Made by a program: the position numbers and the translations under genes. Shown in pieces: positions 23,196-35,048 of a DNA stretch of 64,000 bases. Positions within the stretch are counted from its first letter, which is position 1, and each line of letters opens with the position of its first letter. The notes beneath the pieces were generated by a model. The model did not search any database and was not told the DNA's origin. It saw nothing but the letters and a program-made list of their open reading frames with translations. The stretch is taken from positions 87,212,364 through 87,276,363 of the forward strand of contig NC_067196.1 of the NCBI RefSeq assembly GCF_000699445.3, in the 5' to 3' direction. Source of the DNA: Schistosoma haematobium. Lineage: Eukaryota > Platyhelminthes > Trematoda > Strigeidida > Schistosomatidae.

Positions 23196-23883
23196 AAGCA
23201 TGGTTTACATTGCATTCTAATCTCAAAATACTAAAATGTGGTGAACAACTTCACACTAATTCACAACTGATCACTAGTGAATACTGGTGACTTTATAGGC
23301 AATGGATTTTGATCATCGTATAACCTTTAGTTTACTGATTACTTCTATACATTGCCAAGAAATTCTAAACAAAGATAATAATAATTTTATATTCTGAAAA
23401 ATAATAATTACAGAATTCACGCCAGTTTACAGGCATGATCAATTTGATATAAATAATAACGTTAGCCGTGCAGAACAAACATGTGATAAAAGAAAGTTTT
23501 AAGTATACTAGTTCAGTAGTTGTTTATGTAGTATATATATTACAGCGATCCAATGCATCAGCCGGGAATTTTTAATATTTCTTAAATGGACAGCCTGTTG
23601 ATTTATTAACGGAGTAATTAAGGTCGTTTCGTGTACCAGATCGAATTAATGATAATTATCTACAACTAGAGAAATTATAACGAAAACAGAGAGTATGGAA
23701 CAACAAAGCAGTAATTACCAAAACATGTCAATCAAGTCTATCAAAATGCGTATGTCATGTGACACAGTGATATGCTCTCGATGTTAGATATTATTCAAAT
23801 TAGTTAAACTTGCTGGGGACGGTGTTAACATAAAGTGCCAACAAGTAGGTGGTTTTGCTTAGGTAATTCACTAATAAAAATGG

Positions 23884-25085
23884 CTAAATATTTAAACTTC
23901 CTATAATATTACTTGTGGAATGAGGTACACTTACAGGTGTTAGGACATTCAATGCATTTTCAGAGGAGCAGTATGCATCGATGCAACGAACAAATAATGG
24001 CAGTGATTTTATCGTACGGATAGATTGTGGTAGGTTATTCCAGAGTCTAGAAAATTTACAGGTCAAGTAATTCATATAAAGAGATGATTTAGAATAAGTT
24101 TGTTTCACTAGTGACAAGGAATTACGGATGTCATAATGAGAAGTTTCTGCATATTGAATCACGTGATTGGATGTAAAGGATAGTTTATTAAGTAGTTTGA
24201 AGAAAAAGATAAGATTTAGTTTGAGTTTCCTCTTCCATAAAGGGTCTAGCCCAAGTTTATTACATCTAGAATTATAAGTTAAGGTACAATCAGCTCCAAG
24301 AATACGAAGTGTAAATCGTCTCTGTACTGATTCCAGCCTTAATTTATCCTTTGTGCGCGCACTGCTAAGAATAAACGTGCAATATTCTAGAAGAGGTCGA
24401 GCACAAATTTTGTACATTAGAATACGTGACTCAGTGTTGTAAAGATTTCGAGTTATGTAACCTATTAGACGTTGAGACTTAGAGGTCTGTTTTAATATAT
24501 GTTCTGTAAACGACAAGTCTTGGGAATATCTAAGTCCTAAGTCTACTACTGTATGTAACCTAGATAACACTTCACTATTTATGGTAAGATCTAAGTTGAG
24601 TGATGTATCTCTGAAGCATATCCATCCGCATTTAGCCGTATTGAGCTCCAGTTGCCATTTTAAGCACCACTGTGCTACCTTGTTAAGCTCCATGTTGATG
24701 CAATTTTGCATATTTTTCAGCTCATATGGAGAAAACGAATACACTACTCTAAGATCATCTGCATATAGAAGGGGCTTACCCATACAAAAACTTTCACAAA
24801 TAACATTGATAAACACTAAAAAGAGCAAAGAGCCTAAGACACTACCTTGTATTACACCACTTCTAACAGGGACAGTGTTAGACAATGAAGAGTTAATTTT
24901 AACTATTTGATGTCGATTGCTGAGAAAGGAATCAAACCAAGCAAGCAAAGGATTTTGAACCCCATAAGATGCGAGCTTACCTATAAGAAGTTGGTGGCTA
25001 ACCATGTCAAAGGCTTTAGAAATGTCCAGATATAGCACTAAGACTAATACTAAAACTAGTACTTTCTGTTCATCAATCTCTGTTT
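23884..25085 (-). mobile_element. CR1-like (SR1/Perere-type) non-LTR retrotransposon, 5'-truncated RT
   Basis: One minus-strand open frame of ~400 residues. It has RT motif A YLDISKAFD (residues 26-34), motif B SGVIQGSVLGS (83-93; usually GVPQGSVLGP), the catalytic box YADD (115-118), then a thumb/C-terminal part with RPLLEY and LESVQRRFTLRILG as in CR1/jockey-group LINEs. The endonuclease and RT N-terminus are missing. The frame starts with a run of Val-Leu pairs (about residues 16-25) from a short ACTAGT/ACTAAT-like repeat at the truncation point. Uninterrupted coding over 1.2 kb suggests a fairly young insertion. The 3' UTR extends left toward ~23800; its exact end is unclear. Confidence 0.85.
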
Positions 25086-25434
25086 CACTTAAATTAGCCC
25101 GTAACATAATCTACTTTATAAATATGAGAAAATGATCCATTTTTTCTTCTTTCTATCAATCAGTCACCTTATTTTGTTCTATGATATTTGATATAGATGG
25201 AATAATGGTCAATCTAGGTAAGTCGTATTCAATTAGAACAAACTAATCAACATGAATAAAACAATAAGTGTTATTTAAAACGAATTTTCATTTCTGAATT
25301 AAATTTATTTGTTCATTAGGAAAATGAATACTTGAATAAAATAAATGATCATAATAATAGAAATAATTAAATTGACATGGTATTGTCTATTTGAATATGC
25401 CAAAATTAATCAGTCTCTTAATAGCATATTTGTA

Positions 25435-25610
25435 TATTGTGTTTAGTGCCTCGATTTTCCTTTAATTCACAAGCATTCTAAACAAAAATAGATAGTGGCT
25501 AAAAGTGAAATCCAGGACTCGTGTACCTGTATCTCAGAGTTGATGTTCACTCTGGGACTCGAACCTAGTATCGTTCGCTTCAAACGCCATCGCATTATCC
25601 ACTAATCTAG
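25435..25610 (-). repeat. Hammerhead repeat, family A (minus arm; ribozyme core deleted)
   Basis: Spacer and tRNA-like head present (GGGACTCGAACCTAGTATC on the plus text). The segment that should hold CTGACGA/GAAA is collapsed to GGACTCGTGTACC. Confidence 0.8.
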
Positions 25611-25614
25611 TTAG

Positions 25615-25975
25615 TTCATCTTTACCTATAATTCTTGTGAATTAAGACAATATCAAGGTAATACGCACAGTATGCATATATGCCAATAAGAGACTGATCA
25701 ATTGTAGTCCTAAACATTAGTGGGAAGATTTAAGTAAACAATACCAAGTGAATCAAAACTTCACCTCATCGCATAAACAAGTGGCTATTAGGACTCAGTA
25801 GCTAAGTGGATAACACGATGGCACTTGAAGTGAATGGTACTAGGTTCAAGTCTCATAGTAAACATCAATTCTGAGGTGCGGGTACATCTAGTTGACGAGT
25901 CCCATACAGGACGAAACGCGTGTTGTGAATTCTACTGCAAGCCACTATCCATCTATGCTTATAATAGAAATAATC
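25615..25975 (+). repeat. Hammerhead repeat, family A, full circularly permuted unit
   Basis: Begins just after a ribozyme end (CCTATAATTCTTGTGAATTAA), runs through the spacer and the tRNA-like head (TAGCTAAGTGG; GGTTCAAGTC), and ends after the next ribozyme at CTTATAATAG. This gives a ~335-bp unit. The ribozyme is damaged (TTGACGA). Confidence 0.85.
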
Positions 25976-26512
25976 GTTATTGGCTTTAAAATTACTAAAA
26001 CTGTTTTTTTCTCAGGATGACATATTTATTCGTATATAATCATGACATGATCATTTAAGCTATGCTCTGTCTATTGATTCAATGCAAAATAGGGATAAAC
26101 CAAATCCGATTTTTAGTAGTATCTATGTGTGTATGAGTAAATCCCTAAAAACACCTTACAGTTAGTCGTTGACATTAAAAAGGATCCTTAACTTAGAGTT
26201 TACTATCTACCATTTCAATATTCATCATCAGATGTATTTAGACATTCGTGATATATGACAGTCATCTAAGTAAATAAGAGCTCACAACTTCATTGGTAGA
26301 GCTATCATATTTAAAACTTTATTATTGCTTAGTTCGTCGTACCATGATGCTCGAGTGACGTTCTGATGAAATTGACAATGAAATCATTGGACCTTACGCA
26401 CGTGTTTTTACGTTCACATCAAAAACTCGTATCAGTAACCATCACTGTTTCGATTGTTCGCTTTCATTGACCGTGAGCAGACAACAAAAAATATTTTCAT
26501 TTCAAAACAAAT

Positions 26513-26925
26513 TGTTGGGGACCTTAGATCACTAGAACTAACTTGGGAAAGAACCTAATTTGTAATTTTATTTAGAAAATTTGAATTCCTTTGTTTTCAC
26601 GGCAAAGGCGCTCCTGTCACCTTCATGTCGTATTTCCCACTGGAAAATATCTTAAATGCTATTGGTCCGTTGTATCTTTTAGTATGCAATTTAGTAACTC
26701 TCCCCAAGGACGGTTTTGTACTGTATATTTACGCTTTGGATTGTGTTTGTTGTTATCGCTCGTTTCTGGCTGTTTGCAGAATCTACTTCCCCATTTCAAG
26801 CTTGGACTCCTCTCTCTGGTTAGCGGGGCTGGGACGCATCAATAGCTAGCTTACTGGTTTTTGGTCACTGAGTCTTTGTTCTTGTTCGCCGACTGAGTGA
26901 ACTCGTGATGGCTTCAACCCTAGCA
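26513..26925. mobile_element. Solo LTR, family 1, copy 1
   Basis: 413 bp, TGTTGG...TAGCA. Flanks are CAAAT and CGAAT (4/5 match). It contains a TATA-like GTATATTTACG. It is colinear with the 58.1 kb copy, whose TSD is perfect. No internal retrotransposon sequence is adjacent. Confidence 0.8.
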
Positions 26926-27081
26926 CGAATGAATCATGCTAACGTTTGCCCAACCAACTAAGGTAAATCCTTAATAAAGGAAAATTTTAGTGATCCTGTA
27001 TCTGATTCCAGGTCTATCGTATGATTATCATTATCGACCTATACATACCGTCAATCCTCATATATAACCATTGACTTAAAT

Positions 27082-27443
27082 CACATTAGCAAATAACGAG
27101 ATTAAATAAGTCAAAGACGAGAATGGATTTCGAATACGTATATTCTGTACAATCGTTGGTTGGAAAGAAAAGCAAAACAAAATGACTCACAATGGAAAAA
27201 ACTTGTGAGCCAACTCAATTTAATCAAGCGTTAATCGATATTTATAGTCACAAAAAAATAAGCTACAGACATGTGATGAATGGGATAAGAAATATACACG
27301 CATACACTTATCTAAAAACAATGAAGGTAAATAAGTGAATAATTAACATGGTCAAAATTGGAGGACTCAAGAAGAATGAATAAATTGGCCTATCCGAAAG
27401 CTAGAATAAGTTATATGGGCTTAGCATAGCAACTAACAGTACA
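27082..27443 (-). repeat. LTR-like repeat, copy 2 (inverted)
   Basis: Reverse complement of the 21.5 kb repeat. It keeps CATATAACTTATTCTAGCTT and the TTATTCATTTTCTTG-type middle. Boundaries are not certain. Confidence 0.45.
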
Positions 27444-27594
27444 AAATAACCATTACCAGTACATTTTTCCCGCATTCAAACTACTGAAATTAACAATTGG
27501 CGTAAAATAACATTTTTTAAAACTCTATAATTACTTCTAATCATAATATTATGAAACTAATTTCCCATTAACCCAGTTAAATAACTGAAAATTC

Positions 27595-27884
27595 GGTGAG
27601 TCTATAATTCATGGATAACACTTGAGAGACGCTAGACTGACCTTCACGTTGTACACTTAATAACTAGCATCAAATATGGATTATAAACTAGTGTGAGGAA
27701 TTATAATTATCATATACAGTTGATAGTTAAGGTTGAGAATCACATTGAAGGTTTTCATCATGAACTGATATTCGTCATCATACCAAAACTCTTTTTAACC
27801 AAATAGACAAGTGAATTTCGCACGAAAATTCGAGACCTATTATCTTATGATCTGATTGGTTCGTTCAAAAATTATAGTTTCACC
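27595..27884. mobile_element. TIR element M (Merlin/hAT-like MITE), copy M3, 8-bp TSD
   Basis: 290 bp, GGTGAGTCTATAATTCATGG to AATTATAGTTTCACC. Flanked by perfect 8-bp GAAAATTC (27587-27594 and 27885-27892). It is inverted relative to M2 and M5. Confidence 0.9.
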
Positions 27885-28516
27885 GAAAATTCATCATCTT
27901 CAAGCTAAGTATTATCTCTTTATTTATTAAATTCGATCAATATTGCAACGAATCATTCATTTATTATCTTGATCGGTGGTTAATGACACAAGTGAAAGAA
28001 AACATTCTATTATTTAATTCAACAATTCCCGGATTTATTGATTTAATCAGTAACAACAACAACAACAACAACGAATAAAAAGAAAGAAACGCCAGAAAAT
28101 TTTGGGAAAAAAAATATAAATTAGTATATTTCCCTTGAATGAAATAAAATTAAAATGTTATATTCATGCCGTTATTTGTATACACTAATTCTTATCAATA
28201 TAGGTTATTGAATTAATTATCTAGGCCAATTATGCATAATGATTATGTAATATATTTTCAATAACTAAGTAATATGTTAAAATTAGCATTTTTATTCATT
28301 TTGTTTTCTTTCATCTATGTAATAAATGAGTATTGAGTACTACAGTGTAATTTCAAACAATAATATATACAGGTAGATCCAGTTGACGAGTCCCAAATAG
28401 GATGGAATGCGTGTCCTGAATTCCACTGCTACCCACCATTCATCTTTGCTTAGAATGCTTGTGAATGAAGGCAATATCGAGGCAATACGCACAGTATACA
28501 AATAAGCGGCCTGTTT

Positions 28517-28905
28517 AAATATCTGGGCTACCTACGGCTGCCATCTGGATATTTCAACAAGTTATCTGTTTTCTTGTTTGTTTTAATACATACATCATTA
28601 TGCTTATTAATTGCATAACCTATTCAGGTATGTTTATGAAAAGTTTACGACATTTCGATGTACAAGTTACAAAAGAGCCAAATCAGAGACAGTGTGTTTA
28701 CTGGCAATATACATCGAAAAGAATATACATTAATCCGATGTATATTCCTAAATTCCTAACATTTCACTGGCGACCACTCAATATTTATCATCAAGGTCGA
28801 TTCTGAAATAAGAAACGGTAGTTTGTTGAAATATTTTATGCTGAGAATTTTACATAAATTAATGCCACTAATAATAATATTAATAATAATTATAATGCGA
28901 ATAAG
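28517..28905 (+). repeat. Element F, copy 1
   Basis: About 390 bp inserted in the family A dimer, flanked by AATAAG. Starts CCTGTTTAAATATCTGGGCT and ends in an AATAATAAT-type tail. A second, inverted copy lies at 29262-29650. It looks like a SINE or LINE 3' end; no protein is recognised. Confidence 0.65.
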
Positions 28906-29092
28906 AGACTGCTTAATTGCAGTCCTAATCATCAATGGGAAGATACAAGTACAACAATACCAAGTGAATTAAACTTCACCCCATTGCACAAGCAAGTGGC
29001 TATCAGGACTCAGTAGCTAAGTGGATAACGCGATGGCGTTTGAAGCAAACGGTACTGAGTTCAAGTCCCAGAGTGAACACCAACTCTGAGAT

Positions 29093-29153
29093 GCAGGTAC
29101 ATCCAGCTGACGAGTCCCAAACAGGACGAAACGCGCGTCCTGGATTCCACTGC
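29093..29153 (+). ncRNA. Predicted hammerhead ribozyme, family A (all core residues intact)
   Basis: Outer stem I GCAG (29093-29096)/CTGC (29150-29153); inner stem I ATCCAG (29101-29106)/CTGGAT (29140-29145); core CTGACGA (29107-29113); stem II GTCC/GGAC with a 6-nt loop; GAAA (29128-29131); stem III ACG/CGT with a 2-nt loop. The predicted cut is after GUC at 29139. The split stem I with an internal bulge and the very short stem III are the known schistosome hammerhead layout. Confidence 0.92.
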
Positions 29154-29261
29154 TAGCCACTATCCATCTTTGCTTACAATAGAATATATTCCTATCAATA
29201 TCTATTCATTATATAACCACTTGTTTCTAGCCGTTTGAACTGTTGTAACAATCAATGTTAT

Positions 29262-29650
29262 TATTATTATTAGCTTTATTCAATATTATATTTTTGGTAC
29301 AATATAGAATTCTCAGCACAAAGTATTTCAACAAGTTTCCGTTTCTTTCTTCTTCGTCGGTCCTGGCGATAAATATTGACTGATCGCCAGTTAGATGTTA
29401 GCAGTCCAGTAAATGAACATCTGAATAATGTACATTCTTTTCGTTGTATATTGCTAGCAACCACATTGTCTCTTATTGAGCTTTTTGTAACTTTGACAAC
29501 GAAAGGTTGTACACTTTTCAGGAATGCACTAGGATAGGTTATGCGATTAATAGACATAATGATATATTGAAACAAACAAAAATAGATAACTTGTTGAAAT
29601 GTCTAAATGGCAGAAACAGGTAGCCCAGATGCTCAAGCAGGCCGCCTTGT
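29262..29650 (-). repeat. Element F, copy 2 (inverted)
   Basis: Minus-strand copy with its tail on the left (TTATTATTATTATTAGC) and its head on the right (CTCAAGCAGGCCGCC, the complement of GGCGGCCTGC...). It is clearly diverged from copy 1. Confidence 0.65.
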
Positions 29651-31152
29651 AGAATGTTCTTTTACATAAGGCATAAATTTACAATATTCAGTCTATTAAT
29701 TTGATTTACACCCATGCTATACTATACGAATATGTCTTCAATATAATTTCCAACCAAACCCTATTATGTAAGTTATAGAAACCCATTATGTAATAATAAT
29801 TTTAAAAATCACAGGTTGTAATCAACTGACGAGAACCAACGAAATCAAAATGAATTTATGCTATTGTACTAGAATCTTTGTTCTTGTTATTGTCAGTATA
29901 TAAATGAATTTGTCACATTTCACTATGTGAATATACAAATATAGAGAAGGTCAATAATTATTTCCGTGTAGCTATGGGTTAACGCATCCTTTTAATGACT
30001 GTTATAAAACAAACAAATAAACTTCTATGATCTGGTCAAAACAAATGATAAATAAACATCTTTTACTAATAATGAATAATCAGTTGAAATGAGACTTGGA
30101 CTAATTTCCTAGTCTCGTAAACATATGGAAAATCAAATTAACATTCATTCTATTGTAATAATTGTTCCTTTAGTTCATATCACTTCATATTTTAAGTAGT
30201 CTTCAGCCAAACATAATGAAAAGGGTTTGTCTGAATGAATATCGACGAATAGTCTTATGATGTATACAGAATACCAGTTAGAATAGTATAGATACTTAAG
30301 TGATATTAGTTCATTATATTCTAATCATTCGTTGAACAGTGTTGTTCTATTTAGATGTAACAAGACAGAAACAGAATTATAAGAAGTAAAATAATAAAAC
30401 ATCTAATCAACATTGGTTACTTGACTTTATTCTGAATCACTTTTTTAAGGTGATAAGAAAATTTTTTATAACCAGTACTATTCGTTGCTCCTTTAAATTG
30501 CTAAAACCTTTGTATTAAAACGGCGAATCTGTTTTATAGAAATCTCTTATGTAGACAACATCCATTCTTACCTTTATTATTATTTTCCAATATTGTAAAT
30601 TACTCTAAACTTTCTTTACTCCCAACCAGTCTCCCTCTCTCCCTCTCTCTCATACTCAGTTCTCATTTCATTTTAATTTATTAGACCATATTTTATTAGA
30701 GATTTTTTTTGTAATTATCAGTATTCATCTAGTTGCTATGACATTCTATGATTATATCTCATTAAATCTATAAACAAAATTACATCTGTATTTATCATAT
30801 ATTCAGACTTTTTTTTAAATTTCAAAAGATTTCCACCTAACAACAACAAGAAAAAAAATTAGACAAATTTATATTTTATATATTTTAATCAATTTTGAAC
30901 TGACTAAACCATCCAGCTCAGAGAACAAAACTCCATTAAAATTATCCACCTCAGTTACAAATCTTCACCATCATCTCAAGATTATGATTTTTATTCTAAT
31001 AATAATATCAACTTAACATTCAAGATGATTGAGAAGAAATTCTTTTGCTTGATTCTTTCCTTCTTTATTTATCAAATATCGAAATAGGAATTTTCATTAT
31101 AGTAACCTTTATTAATTAGGATTTCTTACTAGAATATTCAGGTAGTTTGACA
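29651..31152. other. Unassigned stretch with one PLE tail remnant
   Basis: AT-rich with a CT-rich run near 30630-30650. At 30905-30985 there is a plus-strand PLE lineage 1 3' tail (CCATCCAGCTCAGAGAACA). No gene seen. Confidence 0.45.
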
Positions 31153-31163
31153 AAGTTCATAGT

Positions 31164-31879
31164 GCTTACTTACTTACTTACGCCTGTTACTCCTCGTGAA
31201 GGAGCATAGGCCGCTCATCAGCATTCTCCATCCAACCCTGTCCAAATCAATCCTTTCCAGCCCCTTCCAGTTGTAATTCATCCTTTTCATATTTGATTCT
31301 ATTTCCAGACGTAATGTGTTCTTCCGCCATCCTCTTTTCTGCTTCCCTTCAGGATTTCAAGTTAGTGCTTGTCTCGTGATGCAGTTTGATGATTTGCGTA
31401 ATGTATGTCCTATCCATTTCCATCGTCTTTTCCTAACTTCCTCTTCAGCTGGAAACTGGTTTGTTCTCTCCCACAGAAGGCGGTTGCTGATGGTATCCGG
31501 CCAATGGATGTTGAGTATCTTGCGAAGACAGCTATTTATAAATACTTGTACCTTCTTGATTGTGGTTGTTGTAGTTCTCCAAGTTTCAACTCCATACAGT
31601 AGAACTGCCTTGACGTTCGTATTGAAGATTCTAACTTGGATATTTGTTGAAAGTTGTTTTGAGTTCCATATGTTCTTCAATTGTAGGAATGCGACCCTTG
31701 CTTTGCAAATCCTCGCCTTTACGTCTGCATCTGAACCTCCTTGTTCATCGATGATGCTTCTTAGGTATGTGAAGGACTCTACGTCTTCCAGAGTTTCGCC
31801 ATCAAGAGTGATTGGATTACTGTTCTCCGCTTTGAATTTGAGGACCTTGGTTTTCCCTTTGTGTATACTGAGGCCTACT
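31164..31879 (-). mobile_element. RTE (SR2-like) 5'-truncated insertion with 11-bp TSD
   Basis: Flanked by AAGTTCATAGT (31153-31163 and 31880-31890). The minus strand encodes the C-terminal part of the [59 protein letters not shown], in frame over most of its length. The 3' tail is TAAG repeats. It lies downstream of the RT catalytic box, so it has no activity of its own. Confidence 0.92.
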
Positions 31880-31890
31880 AAGTTCATAGT

Positions 31891-32930
31891 AAACACATAA
31901 TTATTATAAGGAGGATAAAATGGTTATTTGTGAAAATGATTCAAATGGAGATTAGTTTACATCCTGGATAACTAAATTTATCAGTACAAATTTGTTTTTT
32001 TAACTTTCCAAACATCGATTCATCCTTGGAAAGTGTCACATATTTTTATACTTGCTCATTTGCTATTGTTTTCATAACCATTACTATCGAAAAATATCAG
32101 TAATACTGTAGTGAACAAGAACACCAGCGGGGACAATCGAATGTATTTAACACTAAATTACAGGACTTCTTAATAAAATCTAACAATCAAATAGTAAATA
32201 GGTGATTTGCGAAATGTCCATCGGTTGTCTCAAAATGACTCAGACTTCATTGATCTTGCATGTTCATACAAATTACATTCTGTTTCTATTCCTTACTGTT
32301 CTATCCTCTTGTCTCTCTGCTTCCAGACCTTCTGTTTACAACTAACATCATATACTACTTGTGTCAATATAAGTAGCACACACCACAATGGTTATCGTTA
32401 CTGTTATCATTAGTAACCTAAGTCATTTATCGCATCAGTTTGGTTCATTTATTCCATATGATCACATATTACTACAACCATTTCACATACCTTTATTGTA
32501 CAATTGACAATAACTCTACAAATATACTCGAAATACCTAACTTTATCTATAACAATTCAATTTTATCTTTTTGTAATCTCATGAATATTACATAACATAG
32601 TAATTTTCAGCCCAACGTCTGTTGATTGTTCAATTTTTAGATCACATCCGGGACTGATTTTGGCAAGACAATTATTGAAACCGTAAAGAAGTCGGAAGAT
32701 ATTTTATACAATACTAGCAGTTGACAAAGGTTCACACCCATAAACCGAATCCAAGATTTAGACTCTTTATTTTTGTCCCATTAAATTATCATCGAATGAT
32801 ACGTATTTGCGCAACGGGAAAGTAAAACTTCATACTGAAGTTAAAATCATGAAATGAAAGTGTCGGAAGGCATAAATCTAAATTTCCCCTATTTCTGACA
32901 TTAACAAAATTTTTCAACCAAATTTGACCT
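31891..32930. other. Unassigned AT-rich stretch
   Basis: No repeat family or exon recognised between the RTE copy and the inverted family A copy. Confidence 0.4.
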
Positions 32931-33300
32931 GTAAAGATGGATAGTGGCTAGCACTGAAATCCACGACGCACGTTTCGTCCTATTTGGGACTCATCAGCTG
33001 GATGTGCCTGCATCCCAAAGTGGATAACGCGATGGCGTTTAGAGCGAACGGTTTTCTGTTCGAGTCCCAGAGTAAACATCAACTCTGATATGCAGGTACA
33101 TCCATCTGACGGGTCCCAAATAGAACGAAACGCGCATCATGGATCCCACTACTAGCCATCATCCATCTTTGCCTATAATACTTGTGAATTAAGACGAAAT
33201 CGAGGGAATACGCACAGTATGTACTTATGCCGATAAGAATATGATCAATTGTTGTGCTAAACATCAATGGCAAGATTCAAGTAAACAATACCAATTAAAT
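32931..33300. repeat. Hammerhead repeat, family A, fold-back copy inside one TSD
   Basis: Minus-strand tail and ribozyme (about 32935-33012) run into a plus-strand head, ribozyme and spacer (33013-33300). The whole is flanked by AATTTGACCT (32921-32930) and AATTTGATCT (33301-33310), 9/10 identical. The plus-strand ribozyme has A9 mutated (CTGACGG). Confidence 0.75.
32955..33012 (-). ncRNA. Predicted hammerhead ribozyme, family A, CTGATGA type
   Basis: Minus strand: CTGATGA (32991-32997), stem II GTCC/GGAC, GAAA (32973-32976), stem III ACG/CGT, cleavage-like GUC. Stem I is ATCCAG/GTGGAT with a mismatch next to the core. The core is complete. Confidence 0.65.
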
Positions 33301-33726
33301 AATTTGATCTTCTACAATGTTGATGGTTCATATTTAAGTGAAGTTTGTTAAACTAATGAGAACATTCAAGCGATGATCCGAGTTACATGTATAATTTTTT
33401 TATCCATTATATGTCTCACAAGTCATGTAATCTTGACTTTGCCCAGGATATCAGGAAATTAATTTGACTTCAGATGTGATCTTAGCAATGTTTCAACGTA
33501 AATAATAATACTTATGTATAAGTTTAAATCATATATTCTATTCAGGCTCAGAACTTATAAAATTTCAACAAAAGTATTCACTTATGTCTAGGAAATGGTT
33601 AAGCTTTCATCAGTGTTATCCATATTTTTAGCCTAAACAGCGAAGTAATGACACGACTCTTGAAAATATTTACAATAGTAAAATACCAACAAACATCCGC
33701 ATACTGGGCAAATAGATGAACCGACA

Positions 33727-33826
33727 TTAAGAAGGAAGAATGTATTCGTAAAGTCTTAGCAAACGAAAATAAAGTAAATCCACCGTTTCGCTCGGCAATC
33801 TAGATCAAGCTTTTTCAAGGAAACAT
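33727..33826 (+). repeat. Element E core, solitary copy
   Basis: GGAAGAATGTATTCG through CAAGCTTTTTCAAGGAAA; same order as the copy nested in M1. Confidence 0.65.
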
Positions 33827-34134
33827 CAAAACCATCGAATAGGAATAGATACATGGTTCTTCAGTTAACTGTATACTAAATAGGTCATACAATAATGTTA
33901 ACAATGTTTAAAGTAGCTATTTGTTTTAGTGTGGTACGTAACAAAAAGTGTGTTAATATAACAGATTGTGCGTATTTGTGAGTGGATTTGAGGTGTGAGA
34001 AGAGATTTCAGTCACTATTTATAGCCTCCAATCGGTGGATTTTTAAAGAAAACATGCAATTTTCCTATATGATATGAATCAAATATGTCACAGCATGCAT
34101 AATTGTTTAACATATTCAGATAATTATGAGAAGA

Positions 34135-34300
34135 GGTTTTGTGGTGATTTTAGTAATTTAAATAGTTTAAATCATGAGTCAGTTGAAACTACACCACCAT
34201 GAAAAGCCTGGAAGCACTGGATGGTTGTTTCGTCCTAGTGTGAGACTCCTTGGCAGTGCGCATCCACGATCCCGAACCCCCGCGTGATTCGAACCCAGAC
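34135..34300 (-). repeat. Hammerhead repeat, family B, tail plus ribozyme fragment
   Basis: Ends in the tRNA-like head (GATTCGAACCCAGACC). The core reads CCAAGGA, so it is inactive. Confidence 0.8.
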
Positions 34301-34447
34301 CTATTCAGATAAGACAACTGATTACAACAGTTCAATGTAATTATTAATATACCGATAATAAGTGATATATTCAATGGAATAAGGAGTTCAGGTTTGCCTA
34401 TTTGTTATTAGTTGCCGTAGGATAGCTCCCTCCTTAATGTTTTACAT

Positions 34448-34558
34448 CAATTCGACTATGAAAGAGGATGAATGTATTTGTAAAATCTCAACGAAAGAAT
34501 TTGAAGTAAATCCAACATTTCGCCTATCGATCTGGTCCAAGCATTTCAAGGAAAATAT
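34448..34558 (+). repeat. Element E core, third copy
   Basis: GGATGAATGTATTTGTAAAA through CATTTCAAGGAAAATATAAT; diverged from the other two. Confidence 0.6.
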
Positions 34559-35048
34559 AATTCGACTTTTAGTTCAAATTTGAACGAAAGTTTTTAAATA
34601 GATGAACCAGTTATATTTTTCAAAAGTGTACATATTTTCCTTAAAATTGTGCCTAGAATGACCGTTCATTCAACTCTTCTTGTTGATTATTGAAGAAACA
34701 TGTTATTAAAAACTAGACAACAATTCATGATGTTCTAAAAATGTCTCTTTTCACTCCTTCTGTCCTAATGGATCAATCAAATGTACAACAGATTTTTACT
34801 ACTTCAGACAGATTTCCGTGTTCATCCGATGATAAGATCCTATCACAGCTCATTACGCTACAGTTTTAAAGTGTTATTTATTAGGTTATTGAAACACGGT
34901 AAGGATTGATGTGCTCAATGGACATAATGTATATTGTAAATTTTAACTGTCGATATATTTCAAATATTGAAATCCGAGACTAAGTTTACTCAGTTTCTAT
35001 TTCTATACATAGGCTAAATAAACGGTTTTTTCAACATTCATGACATAT

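Larger units (their letters stand above)
28368..29175 (+). repeat. Head-to-tail dimer of hammerhead repeat family A, with nested element F
   Basis: First ribozyme (from 28371; TTGACGA, GGAA, so damaged), spacer, [element F 28517-28905], spacer, tRNA-like head (A box TAGCTAAGTGG 29014-29024; B box GTTCAAGTCC 29059-29068), second ribozyme (29093-29153, intact). Without F the ribozyme-to-ribozyme distance is about 335 bp. Confidence 0.85.

Noticed and set aside
26591..26849. Two overlapping plus-strand frames
   Set aside because: They lie wholly inside a solo LTR and are not shared by the second copy.
28040..28075. AAC-repeat run as a possible CRISPR or coding poly-Asn tract
   Set aside because: Simple trinucleotide repeat; no spacer pattern, no ORF, and CRISPR is not expected in a eukaryote.
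31316..31900. 194-codon plus-strand frame
   Set aside because: Shadow of the RTE ORF on the opposite strand; the minus-strand reading has the conserved RTE motifs.
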